A stretch of 64,000 bases of DNA from Spinacia oleracea (Eukaryota > Streptophyta > Magnoliopsida > Caryophyllales > Amaranthaceae). The stretch is from assembly GCF_020520425.1 (NCBI RefSeq), contig NC_079487.1:65278398-65342397 (forward strand), written 5' to 3'. The notes below the pieces were generated by a model, which was not told the DNA's origin, made no database searches, and saw only the letters and a program-made list of their open reading frames with translations. This document shows, piece after piece, positions 33,701 through 41,804 of this stretch. Made by a program: the position numbers and the translations under genes. How positions within the stretch are numbered: position 1 is the stretch's first letter; every line of letters starts with the position of its first letter.

Positions 33701-35315
33701 ACTAGGGTTATCTGTTTTCGGCCTTCTGGGCTTTTCCGCATCTGTCTAGAGAGTACTATATAAACTCTCTAGGTCATAACTTAATAGTATTATGTAATCT
33801 ATACTCCTCAAGATCAATAAAGCTTTCCTCCCCTCTGGACGTAGCTAACACATTGTTATTGAACCACGTTAAATTTTTGCGTTCTTTATTTACGTTATTT
33901 AATCTTTCTTTGCTTCTGTTATAACATTAGTTTTAGATCTTTCTATAGGAATTATTTCTTTTGTTGATGGAATTGGAATTATTCCTAGTATAGTAGGAGT
34001 TACTGCTTTTCTTGTTCGTTCTTGGCACACTGCAAGAACATATCTATTTCATTCCACATATGATTATGTGGAGTACTATTGCTCATTTGCTTTAATTATA
34101 ACTAGCTTTTAAGCCCGTTCGGTGAACGGGCCATTATATAGTGGTTGTTAAGCTTTATTTTAAAGTGCTAATTTTATTGACGTCTTGTGATTTTAGTGGG
34201 AATATATGATTTATATAGAGGTGAAAGTTGAAAATTTTATTAATTAGATGGTGAATTTATATTGAATGTTAAAGACGGGGATGGAGTGGAAGGGGTTGAA
34301 TGAATATGTGAATTAAATGGTGAATTGATGTTGAAGGAGGAAGATGAAGTGGAAAAGGGGTTGAAGCTGTAAAATACTTCGTATAACAAAAAAAAAAAAT
34401 TTGAAAAAAAAAACAAATTTATGGATGAAAGATGGGGATGACACATGTCATCTAATCATCTATGGTTATCCTTTTTATAGACTAGGTATAGATTGCATGT
34501 TATACAAATGCGGAGTCGTACCTTCATAAACTTTTTTTGTTTAACGTTACTAAAAGTGAAGATGCCATGCCATGGGTCAAGATTATTTACTCTTTTTTGG
34601 TCAATAGGTTTGTTCAGCTTGTCTTATATTTGATGCCAAAAATCTAATCTCATAAAATTTTCTCTCTTTTACCTCGCCTTTTGCACAGTGTGCAACATAG
34701 ACTCACTGTAAGGACCGGGATTATCATACTATATCTTTGTGGCAAGAGCCTGATTCAGTATTCAGCTTAATATGTGTGTATTACATCTATTATTTTGCTT
34801 GTGTGAACTTTGATTTGCTGCTTGTTTAATTTCTCACATATATTGCTGGAGAAGAATTCATTGGTGTATGAGCTTGAAAAACCGCATGTTGCTTCAACTG
34901 AAAGCATACAGAAGTTCCTAGGATGTCTTTACAGTTCATATATACTCTGTGCTCATTGCCATTGACGGGTTTGTTATGGAGTATAGCCTAAAACAGTTGC
35001 TTCATGTTCACTGATGTTTTCTTTTTCCTATTAGAAATGAGAAGTTACATTTGATGTTTTCGCACCCATGTGGTCTTTGTTCTAGATTCAAGGGCAGGAA
35101 GGGTTATAGATACTCATGTATTACGTTGCCAATGTCTTTATTAATGGTCATTAGTCTTTCTCTTGCAGATTGTCAAGGAGGAAGATGAGAATGATGAGAA
35201 AGAAAATAATCTAGATATCAACTCCCGAAATGCAGCAGATGCTTATCGCCCTCCTTTCTTAAGACCAATTAGCTTTGTCGAACAAGGATCAAGCTCTAAT
35301 CCGGGACTAGTCTAA
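11704..35315 (+). CDS. OSCA/CSC1-like calcium-permeable osmo- or mechanosensitive channel, DUF221 family (10 exons)
   Basis: Multi-pass membrane protein of the hyperosmolality-gated (TMEM63-related) channel family, nearest to the HYP1/RXW8-type clade as far as I can judge. Exons: 11704-11999, 21482-21622, 23643-23706, 26034-26246, 28013-28207, 28903-29201, 30785-31064, 31333-31611, 32592-32825, 35169-35315. All sites are GT-AG and the phases agree, giving 715 aa, the usual size. Residues ~5-27, 99-120 and 146-167 are the first membrane helices. 168-~350 is the cytosolic domain ([11 protein letters not shown]; coiled part EEKLRRI; signature [15 protein letters not shown]). 353-650 holds the remaining helices, including the pore-region exons 7-8. 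The tail is acidic. Exons 2 and 3 are short and easily missed; they are supported by matching phases and by family sequence ([21 protein letters not shown]). The introns carry many transposons, but no exon is broken. Confidence 0.92.
12936..13268 (-). mobile_element. LINE 3'-end fragment (RNase H tail, 3' UTR, poly-A)
   Basis: Read on the minus strand, the segment encodes a decayed RNase H end (RVT_3 type) with the motif [16 protein letters not shown], then a stop, a short 3' UTR with the hairpin GGGGCTGTGCCCC, and an A-tract (the T-run near 12940 on +). This is the layout of a 5'-truncated plant LINE. It sits in intron 1 of the OSCA-like gene. No clear target duplication was found. Confidence 0.75.
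13272..13615. repeat. ~173-bp tandem duplication spanning a copia LTR edge
   Basis: Two adjacent copies (about 13272-13440 and 13446-13615) begin 'attgtag(t/c)agtgat' and differ at only a few bases. Each contains the first ~40 bases of the copia LTR (TGTTAGAATTAATC...), so the duplication happened after the copia insertion. Confidence 0.8.
13575..14024 (-). repeat. copia 3' LTR
   Basis: Starts TGTTAGAATT and ends AATTCCAACA on +. It matches 20826-21283 over its whole length with scattered substitutions, which implies an old insertion. Confidence 0.92.
14025..14040 (-). other. copia polypurine tract
   Basis: Minus strand reads ACCAAGTGGGAGAATG directly before the LTR, the typical copia plus-strand primer. 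Confidence 0.8.
14284..14517 (-). pseudogene. copia RNase H relic
   Basis: Minus-strand frame with [30 protein letters not shown] and a tail typical of copia RNase H (family: CDNxSAI, DxxTKxL). Cut off from the rest of pol by stops and frameshifts. Confidence 0.85.
14815..15550 (-). pseudogene. copia reverse transcriptase relic, C-terminal two thirds
   Basis: Minus-strand frames carry [28 protein letters not shown] and [11 protein letters not shown]. The YVDD motif is intact. The first catalytic position, usually Asp before VKTAFLNG, reads Asn. The frame is broken near 15010 and ends at 15550 where an unrelated AT-rich block begins. Confidence 0.85.
15551..16078. repeat. AT-rich insertion with (ATT)n microsatellite in copia RT
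   Basis: Begins GGCCCTGTTCTTTTTG, resembling the end of the small MITE at 24795, then turns into several hundred bases of ATT/TTA repeats. It separates ...WDLVEL (right) from ...[12 protein letters not shown] (left), and roughly 50-60 RT codons are missing, so insertion went with deletion. No matching right terminus was found. Confidence 0.6.
16078..16813 (-). pseudogene. copia integrase C-terminal part and RT start relic
   Basis: Overlapping minus-strand frames show [32 protein letters not shown], a GHFIGYP...KGYRFY block (integrase C-terminal region) and then DPITFSQA...MDSNLW...NEMDSM...VWDLVEL (RT entrance). A frameshift lies near 16620 at an A-run. Confidence 0.8.
16803..17463 (-). pseudogene. 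copia integrase relic (zinc domain and catalytic core)
   Basis: Minus strand: [10 protein letters not shown]...CISCIKGKQ (HHCC zinc domain), then [23 protein letters not shown] and [12 protein letters not shown], which hold the D, D and E positions of the core. Broken by at least two frame changes (near 17100 and 17280). Confidence 0.85.
17522..18064. mobile_element. Mutator-type MITE with ~190-bp terminal inverted repeats
   Basis: The left arm (GG(A)TTTTGGTATTTACTACCTT...) and right arm are near-perfect inverted copies over ~190 bases. The element is flanked by the 9-bp direct repeat TTTGAAAAA (17513-17521 and 18065-18073). A 9-bp target duplication with long TIRs is the mark of MULE-derived MITEs. 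It sits between the protease and integrase parts of the copia element, so it came later. Confidence 0.92.
18267..18668 (-). pseudogene. copia gag zinc knuckle and protease relic
   Basis: Minus strand encodes [14 protein letters not shown], a CX2CX4HX4C nucleocapsid knuckle, followed by [11 protein letters not shown], the protease active-site region (DSG). Upstream, gag breaks off near 18625, where a ~22-base direct repeat (ctcttccacgtgaatatg; 18609 and 18642) marks a rearrangement. Confidence 0.85.
18660..19405. other. foreign GC-rich segment inside the copia leader, possible captured gene fragment
   Basis: Between gag and the 5' LTR lies sequence that is not retroelement-like. From 19130 to 19400 it is GC-rich, contains an ATG followed by 91 open codons on + (19129-19404), and ends CAG/gtaact, like an exon end. 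The right part (gagtccgagcatcctag) and 18665-18776 resemble the hAT-type MITE family at 21846 and 30311. I do not recognise the protein. Confidence 0.4.
20045..20401. mobile_element. second MITE with long inverted arms and 9-bp target duplication
   Basis: Arms of ~120 bases (AATTAATTCTAAAAATACAAC... and its inverse) enclose a short centre. Flanks are TATACAAAG at 20036-20044 and 20402-20410. The outermost ~5 bases of the two ends do not match, so the exact termini are uncertain. Family differs from the MITE at 17522. Confidence 0.75.
20812..20823 (-). other. copia primer-binding site (initiator Met tRNA)
   Basis: Minus strand reads TGGTATCAGAGC two bases after the 5' LTR end. It is complementary to the 3' end of initiator methionine tRNA. 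Confidence 0.92.
20826..21283 (-). repeat. copia 5' LTR
   Basis: Partner of 13575-14024. Starts TGATAGAATT (one change from the partner) and ends AATTCCAACA on +. Confidence 0.92.
21846..22033. mobile_element. hAT-type MITE, copy 1 (intron 2)
   Basis: Ends CTATGTTACTTGGACTCT and AGAGTCGGAGTAACATAG are inverted copies. The 8-bp flanks GAAGTAAT (21838-21845, 22034-22041) are identical. The interior is rich in GTGTCCGAC/GTCGGAC words that pair with each other. An 8-bp duplication fits the hAT superfamily. Confidence 0.92.
23806..23824. repeat. C-tract in OSCA intron 3
   Basis: Eleven C, one T, seven C. See the G-tract at 25221 in the same intron. Confidence 0.9.
24188..24721. mobile_element. 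middle nested Stowaway-like MITE
   Basis: Ends CTTCCTCCGT and ACGGAGGAAG (with TTTTTACTTGC / GTAAGTAAAAA inside), preceded by TA and followed by TT. It lies inside the MITE at 24015 and is itself split by the MITE at 24441. Confidence 0.75.
24441..24698. mobile_element. innermost Stowaway MITE
   Basis: Ends CTCCCTCCGTTTTTTAAT...TTAGTCCC and GGGACTAAT...AACAGAGGGAG with TA on both sides (24439-24440, 24699-24700), the standard Stowaway (Tc1/mariner) pattern. 258 bases, no coding capacity. Confidence 0.92.
24795..24952. mobile_element. small MITE with GGCCTTGTTCT ends
   Basis: GGCCTTGTTCT (24795-24805) and AGAACAAAGCC (24942-24952) are inverted with one mismatch; the interior is also partly self-complementary. 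No target duplication is obvious, so the superfamily is open. Confidence 0.6.
25221..25248. repeat. G-tract in OSCA intron 3
   Basis: Runs of 4, 6 and 14 G separated by single T, after GC. It can form a G-quadruplex, or pair with the C-tract at 23806 in the pre-mRNA. Confidence 0.9.
26570..27340 (+). pseudogene. LINE reverse transcriptase C-terminal relic in intron 4
   Basis: Across the three + frames the segment spells the end of a plant [49 protein letters not shown], [23 protein letters not shown], then [26 protein letters not shown] and [10 protein letters not shown]. Stops and frameshifts break it many times, so it is an old dead copy on the same strand as the host gene. Confidence 0.8.
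27747..27836. repeat. 59-bp local direct repeat
   Basis: 'ggacatcagatattg(a/g)cattcgatgggtc' occurs at 27747 and 27806. Small tandem duplication in intron 4. Confidence 0.75.
30311..30495. mobile_element. hAT-type MITE, copy 2 (intron 6)
   Basis: Same family and orientation as 21846-22033 (shared GTGTCCGACTCGG, CCATACCC, GACATGGGTACTTGAGG...). Flanked by the 8-bp repeat CTATAAAG (30303-30310, 30496-30503). Ends are CTATTTTACTCGG and CCAAGCGACATAG. Confidence 0.92.
33642..33926. mobile_element. solo LTR (copia-like) in intron 9
   Basis: Starts TGTTAGAATAATG and ends TTATAACA, with exact 5-bp flanks TTAGT on both sides (33637-33641, 33927-33931). It contains TATATAAACTCTC and AATAAAGC, a TATA box and poly-A signal in the order expected for + orientation. 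No internal region is left, so the element was removed by LTR-LTR recombination. Confidence 0.88.
34102..34492 (-). mobile_element. short non-autonomous Helitron in intron 9
   Basis: On the minus strand the element begins TCTATACCTAGTC after an A and ends in a hairpin GCCCGTTC-ACC-GAACGGGC, then TTAAAAG and CTAG before a T. The TC start, 8-bp-stem terminal hairpin, CTRR end and A/T insertion site are the Helitron marks. 391 bases, no coding capacity. Confidence 0.82.
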
Positions 35316-36599
35316 TTGTTTTACCTGTTGATAACAGTGAATTAATGAGTCTCTCTTGAACTGCCTGCACAGCTTCAGTGGTAATCTGTTGTAGCAAACC
35401 TTGTAGGATATGTGAGACATATAAGCATCTTCGATAGAAGAATACAGCAAAAAGTAAGTCACTTGTAGGAAATATTCCATTGTCTCTAAACTAAACCCGA
35501 ACCGTGTTAATGTTGGCAGGTTAATTTTTTTATTAGTTTTGTGTAGATGAATTGTAGATATTGTGGGAGATGATACAGTTACACTGGGGGTATCAGGGCC
35601 CAGGTACACTGCCATCTAATTGGTCCAAGTAAGCAAACATTAATTGAGTTTTAGGGGGAAATGCAAAGGGTTTTAGGGGGAATTTTTTTGGCAGAATGCG
35701 CCATTTAGGGTTTGTTAGCGGGAAGAATACCGCCCTTTACTTCCCCATATTGTATCCCGCCCAAGCACTAAACTAATAATACCGAATGCGCCATTTAGGG
35801 TTTGCTTAATTGTTCACATTTTAATTTTTTAAGCATAAAGTTCACGCATTAACTGGTAATTAATGGAAGAAAGATTTCTAAATTTTAAATTTGTCTTGAT
35901 TTTTCAGATTTAACATTTTTGTAATACTTTTTAAATTATTGATTAATTCTCCAGATTTTTAAATCCATTTTTTTTGTTAACACCTGGTTTTCGATGATTT
36001 ACTGGATCAATTATTTCTAAAATGTAAGTTGGTCTTACTTTTTAGGAATTATTTATTTAGGAGTTATGCTTCATTTTCCAGATTTTAATTTTTAGGTCTA
36101 AACTTGACGCATTAATTGGTAATTACTGGAAGAAATATTTTCTGAATTATGAAATTGTCTTAATGATTCAGATTAACATTTATTGAAATTTATAGGAACT
36201 TTAATTTTATTAATTTTTAAAGTTTTGATTAGCTGTCCAGATTTTAAAATCAAATTTTACACTTGGCTTTGGAAAAATTACTAGAACAATGATTTATAAA
36301 CTACAACTTAGTCTTACTATTTCGGAATTTGTTTTCATGTAATTATTTTTTTGTTTGTGTAACTCTTGTGTTTTGGATGAAGGCTCATGACATCTTTCAC
36401 AACGAGCTCATTTTAGCATACTACATTTTCCCGAGGTTAACGGTCCGGGAGGGGGAAATGGAAGGGCAGTTTGCATGGATTGGAAGAGAATTTACGATGA
36501 CGACGATTTTGGAGAGTCGTTGAGGCGATTGTTTGCTGAGGATTAGGGTTTACGGTAAAGGTCTGCTATGTAATATTTTGTTTTACCTTACATAGTCTA
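35316..36599. other. 3' flank of the OSCA-like gene, no gene recognised
   Basis: Starts with the OSCA 3' UTR. The phrase 'gaatgcgccatttagggttt' occurs twice (35694, 35785). A 64-codon frame (36329-36523, +) has no recognisable motif and is probably not a gene. Confidence 0.5.
35822..36330. repeat. diverged ~263-bp tandem duplication
   Basis: 35822-~36070 and 36085-~36330 align throughout (acgcattaa(c/t)tggtaatta..tggaagaaa; ttgattag..tccagatttt; taaacta/aatgtaa..ttggtcttac) with many substitutions and small indels. Confidence 0.7.
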
Positions 36600-36905
36600 A
36601 TCAATACTTATTAGTATTTCCGAGGGGTTTAGATAAACATCTTTTGTACGGACTTTTGCACGGTCTCGACTTATTAGTATTTCCGAGGGGTTTAGATAAA
36701 CATCTTTTGTACGGACTTTTGCACGGCCTCGACTTATTAGTATTTTCGAGGGGTTTAGATTAACAACTTTTGTACGGACCTTTGTACGGCCTAGACTAAT
36801 TAGTATTTCCGAAGGGCTTAGATTCACAACTTTTGTACGGTCTTTTGTACGACATCTACTAATTAGTATTTCAGAAGGGTTTAGATTAACAACTTTGGTA
36901 CGGCC
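36600..36905. repeat. 63-bp tandem repeat, about five copies
   Basis: Units start 'cttattagtatttccgaggg' and continue with 'gtttagataaacatcttttg' and 'tacggacttttgcacggtct'. Units 1 and 2 are almost identical; units 3-5 are increasingly diverged. Since 63 is a multiple of three, the minus strand stays open for 76 codons (36597-36827) as a 21-residue repeat, most likely a by-product. Confidence 0.9.
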
Positions 36906-38069
36906 TCAACTATTTAGAAAAATGTACGGTGTTATTATGATATCAACTATTTAGAAAAATGTACGGTATTATTATGTCCAATTTTTGTACACAATTATGA
37001 TATCAATATTAAATATCACTAAGGTTTATAATTGCTTCTTGTTTTCTATATTACATTTTTTAGAATTTTTGTCATGTACCACTTCATCTGTTTTGACTGT
37101 TTTTTTAAACAATTTGATAAATTGATACGACTAATTGACGAACACAGATAAAACAACTACGATAAATATACAATTTTGTCTTCTAGATTTCTCTAATACT
37201 TTTTAAAATAGCAACCAGTGTATTCAACGTAATTGTTTACACTTAATATTCATATACAATATAAAATAAACCTCGTAATTTTAAGGGATAAAGGTTAAGT
37301 AGATTTTTCAATTACAACAACCAATGGCTTTGCCTCCCTGTCAGAAGAATGGTTACTGCTACTACTCAATGCTCTTTGCCTTGACTCTGCTGAGGTCCTG
37401 GGATCGATCCCTACACAAACAAAATGAAACCATTTTTTTTTTTTTTTTTTTTTGCGGTTTCTTTACAACATAACCTTTACTTAGGAAACTCCGCCTCTTC
37501 TTCTCCGAGTTCATCTTCTGAAACAATTTTTTTAGAAAATACATATCACACAAACAATGGCTATTGTTAAAACGCAAATGTTCAGGCCTTCATTGTTGTG
37601 GAAACAAAAAAAAAAAAAAATACCAGTCGAATTTAAATTAAAATTCAAAGGGATAGACTGGTTCATTTTTAGGATTTCAATCACTTAAAAATGATGTCGA
37701 CATAATAGATATGTCAAACAACATCATCACTTTCATTGATACAACATGGGGGGACGAATAGATCAAAAACAACGAACATCAACAGATTCATTGGTATCAT
37801 CGATAAAAAAAAGGAAAATAAAATAAATACAATTTGAATTTCAAATTCAAAAAGCAACTGAAAATTCGAAATGAAAAATTGGGACTGACGTGGCAAAGCT
37901 GATGTGTAATCCTCCAGTAAGAGGGCAAGGTACCCAGGGACCACTTACCCTGGGTGTAACCAAAGCCTTTGCGATTGTATACGTATAAATGATATCTTTA
38001 ATTCCCAAGTGTCTTAGGCCAGTAGCACTTGTTTGCAATTTAGGTCCCGTTTATAGTTCACGTTATTTT
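36906..38069. other. AT-rich spacer, no feature recognised
   Basis: Contains a second small repeat ('aactatttagaaaaatgtacggt' twice, 36908 and 36944), a T-run at 37433 and an A-run at 37606. No coding frame or RNA gene that I can support. Confidence 0.5.
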
Positions 38070-39612
38070 TTCTGATCTAGATCTCATCATATTTGATTTT
38101 ATCTGGTCTGAACTGAATTAATTTGATTTGATCTTATTTTTTCTCATATAAATTGATGTTATTTTTTCTGATTTGAACTGATCTGATATGATCTGAATGG
38201 AGCTGATTCTTCAAATTTATAATTTAAATAAAAATCTACAATTATTAATAATAAACTATTGAAATGTAAAATAAATATTATTCGAATTATCAAATTTATG
38301 ACATTGTCATTAAAAATTTCACATTGTTTATTTGACTTTGCTCATTATCTAACTATTCCTTTTATTAGATAGATCTGGACATAATCTAGATAGATCGATT
38401 ATGATCTGGAAATGATCTGGATATGTTGGTTTTGATGTGAACATATGGGTTCTGTTATAGACAGATCTGGACAGATCAGCTCTGATCTGGACATTTTTGC
38501 ACATATCGATTACGATCTGGATATATCGGTTTTAATTTGGACATATGAGTTTTGATTCGAACATGCTCTGCACAAACCTGATCTCATCTGGACAAATCAA
38601 TTTTTATCTGAATATATGGGGTCTAATCCGGATAGATCGGTTTTGATATGAACATATGGGTTCTAATCTGGACCAAATCTGGATATATTAGTTCGATTTG
38701 TACATATCGGTTCTGATCTGGACATGATCTAGATAGATCGATTATGATCTGTACATGATCTGGACAATTCAATTTTGATTTGGACATATGGGTTCTGATC
38801 TAGACATGATCTTGACAAATCGATTTTGATTTGGACGTATGGGTGTTCAGTTCTGATCCGGACAAATCGATTTTGATCTGGATAATGGCTTTTGATCTTG
38901 ACATGATCTAGACATATTGATGATCCGGACATAATCTTGACAGATCGGTCATGATCTAGACATATCGATTTTGATTTGGATATATGGGTTCTGAATGGAC
39001 CTGATCTTGACAAATCGGTTTTGATTTGGACATATGGGTACTGATTTGAACATGATCCGGAGACCTGGAAAGATCAGTTATAATCTGGCACCAATTCTTA
39101 AATTGACTTGGTCCACACTAAATTTATTGTGGACATGCCTTAAAATATAGTCAACAACTTGTTCCTAATTTATTTTGGCATTTTATTAGGATTATTATGA
39201 AAAAAATATCAAATTGGTGTCGTTGATACATGTTGTGCTTGAATAACGTGATTTTAAGTCACAATGAGCTTTTAAAAACATGGGGTTACTATGCTTCAAA
39301 AAATGGTTACTATATCTAAGAATTTGGTGTTTAATTTATAATAAGTACTATATAAACAATAAAGGTCTCTATGAGTGTAAAAAGGGTGCTAGAGAAAAAT
39401 ATTGATTTTGGGTTCACATTAATATTATTGTAGACCAAGTTCACGCAAGAATAATCCATAATCTAGATAGATCGATTCTGATCTGGACATGCATATGAGT
39501 TCTGGTCTGGACATGATCTGGATTCTAGACGGGTCGATTCTTTTCTGGATAAGATGTGGACATATCAGTTTTTATCTGAATATATGGGTTCTTATTTGGA
39601 CATGATCCAGAT
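38070..39612. repeat. degenerate 'tgatctggacata' minisatellite, interrupted
   Basis: Dozens of short units built on GATCTGGACATA(T/G) alternating with CGATTTTGAT/GGTTCTGAT, with no single strict period. Two blocks (38070-39100, 39445-39612) are separated by a MITE-like insert and closed on the right by an LTR. Confidence 0.85.
39105..39442. mobile_element. MITE-like insert inside the minisatellite
   Basis: Left end GACTTGGTCCACACTAAATT and right end (inverse) GAACTTGGTCTACAATAATA are imperfect inverted repeats. The segment lacks the minisatellite word. No clear target duplication. Confidence 0.5.
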
Positions 39613-41104
39613 TGTTGACACTATACGCGAACAAGCAATAACACCTTATTTTGTAGGGCGAATAAAAGTGCTTAGGGGTACTTCCCTTAAAGGACGGTTG
39701 ACCTTATTATGTAGGGACCTCGCTTGTGAACGAGTAATTTGTAAGAAATCACCAAATCCAATCATTTTTATGACAAAGTTAATTTGAAATAAAGTGCTTG
39801 ATAAAACAACATGCAAAGTTAAGCAAATATCATTGATTGATATGTAATAAGCATTGGAAAAATATTAATTCATGAAGAGATTACCCTCCATGGGTGAATG
39901 CTTGGAAAATACACTAAGGTAACTACTAGAGGTTCATCAATACACGTGGGAAATGCTATAAACTACTGCTACGCTACTGCTAGGCTACTAAGTCTATGGC
40001 TACACTACGCGCTAGGCCTAAAGCTACAAAAGGTGCGAAAATATGAAATGCTTTGTTTGATGATGTCTTTCCAAATGCCATTTTTTGAAGTGTATATACC
40101 CCCAGTAAGAGGCGGTTGAAGAGTAGTTTGTGGGAGAATGAGAGTTATCCCATAACTACTTGAATAGAGGAGAGAAAAAGGATAAGAGAGAAAAGTAAGA
40201 AATAATCAATGAAAAATTGGGGCTTTTGAATTCAAGTGTGGCAATTTTGTTCAAGATTTCTACCATTAATCAATGAGAAATTTCTTACTCTCTCTCCTCG
40301 TTTATTTCTTTATTTATTGTTTTCATTTATTTGTTTAATTAGTTTAATTGTTCATGTTTAGTTTAATTATCCATGTTTAGATTAGTTATTGTTATTGTTT
40401 AGAATCATGTTTTTAGTTGTTAATTTCTATAAATTTTGTGTTTTTATGATTATGGAGTAGTTTATTGATTAGGGTTTGGTGAAAACTCAACATTGATTGG
40501 TTTGGGTGTTTGTGATTAGAAATTAGGGATTTTCATGATTAAATTATTACATGTTTAAGCATTTCCGATACATATATGTTGCATTTAACTTGATCAATTA
40601 AGTGTTTCATGATTGCTTGGAGTAGTTTAGTTGGGTTGGAAAGGGATTAAAGACCTAAACTTAACTATTTGGTTGAATTGGGACTTTGATTTACCCCGGG
40701 TATGATAGGGTAGAACGGGAGTTCATCCTTGGTGCTTAGGGAAATTGCTCGCAAGTCGGGAGATAGTTGGAGCTATTTGTGAATTCAACGCTTATCATGT
40801 AGTGCTTGTGAATCTTCCCCGTTTTCAATTCTTTTATGTCCATTCCATGATTTGTTGTTGTTTTACCCATTCCCTAATCTCTTTTACTTTTGGTTTCTTA
40901 GTTTAGTTTAATTAGTTTTAGTCTATTAGGATTTTCCAAAACCCCGTTTCGACCTAGCTTGTTGTTCGATTAGCATAAATTAGCGCACATTAGTCCTTGT
41001 GGATTTCAACCCTTGCTTACCGCTTTACTTGTGTTTAGGGGTTAGTTTAGGTAATTTGTTTGATTAGGAGAGACTAGTAACGACCTAGTTTTCTTCCTCG
41101 ATCA
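39613..41104 (+). repeat. LTR of an Athila-like Ty3/gypsy element (left end provisional)
   Basis: The right end (...CGATCA) is followed after three A by a tRNA-Asp primer-binding site, which fixes it as a 5' LTR on +. The left end is placed at TGTTGACAC where the minisatellite stops. The partner LTR is not in the window, so the start is provisional. Confidence 0.6.
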
Positions 41105-41107
41105 AAA

Positions 41108-41125
41108 TGGCGCCGTTGCCGGGGA
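41108..41125 (+). other. primer-binding site, tRNA-Asp type
   Basis: TGGCGCCGTTGCCGGGGA is complementary to plant tRNA-Asp 3' ends and is the usual primer site of Athila-type elements. Confidence 0.85.
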
Positions 41126-41220
41126 CTTCGGTTTGCATTAGTTTGTGTTAGTTGGATGAGTCTAGGTCTTTGTGAATAGTTATTTGTTTTGTTCGTTTTA
41201 TTTTGAAAATTCCTAAAAAA

Positions 41221-41804
41221 ATGGCAACTATCTCTATCCCTCAAAATGATGAATCGTGTACACTTGATGATTTCACGTCTCTCCACCATGAGCTTCTCCA
41301 CAATGAATTTCTTAATGCTTTGCAATCCGAGTCGGTCATTTCTTTGTCCGAGTTTTGCCTTTTCATAACTCATTTGGATTGTGAAGAAAACCTTAAAAGG
41401 GATTCTTTTATTAGAGATTTCAAGGTTGCTTCCCAAACTTTTGTAAAACGCATGGGAGAAGTCTCTAACCTTCTAAATGAATCCATTCGAGATGCTTCAT
41501 GGAAAGAGATGATTTTGAGACTAATTTGCCACCTATGACGCATGACATTGAGGAATTGAGTATTGGGGATTATATTCCTACTCATCCCTCCTTGAGTGAG
41601 TGCCTCGATGATGGTGAGGAAGAGATTTTTTCTCCATGTTGTTTTCAAGTGCTCAAATCGATTCTAATTGAGGGTGAAAGTAATTTTGCCAAACAAAAAG
41701 AGTTTCTTGAGGAGAGTTTGCCTAATTCTTTTTCACTTCCTTATTTTGATTCTTCTTTTTCTTATTTTGTTGTTTTTTCTTTTGATCCCTCTTCTTTTAG
41801 GCAT
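41221..41804 (+). pseudogene. Athila-like element leader ORF, frameshifted and truncated
   Basis: ATG 41221 opens 105 codons; the reading then continues in another frame (41499-41804), where FETNLPPMTHDIEELSIGDY fits on. The product is acidic and has no zinc knuckle or other motif I recognise, so I do not call it gag with certainty. It is cut at 41804 by an inserted LTR. Confidence 0.45.

Noticed and set aside
33940..34080. Possible organelle DNA insertion or extra exon near the solo LTR
   Set aside because: No organelle gene could be recognised and no splice sites with matching phase were found.
36600..36905. CRISPR-like array
   Set aside because: Units are directly adjacent with no unique spacers, and this is plant nuclear DNA.
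41074..41436. 120-codon minus-strand frame opposite the Athila-like leader
   Set aside because: Covers the primer-binding site in antisense and overlaps the better-supported + frame.
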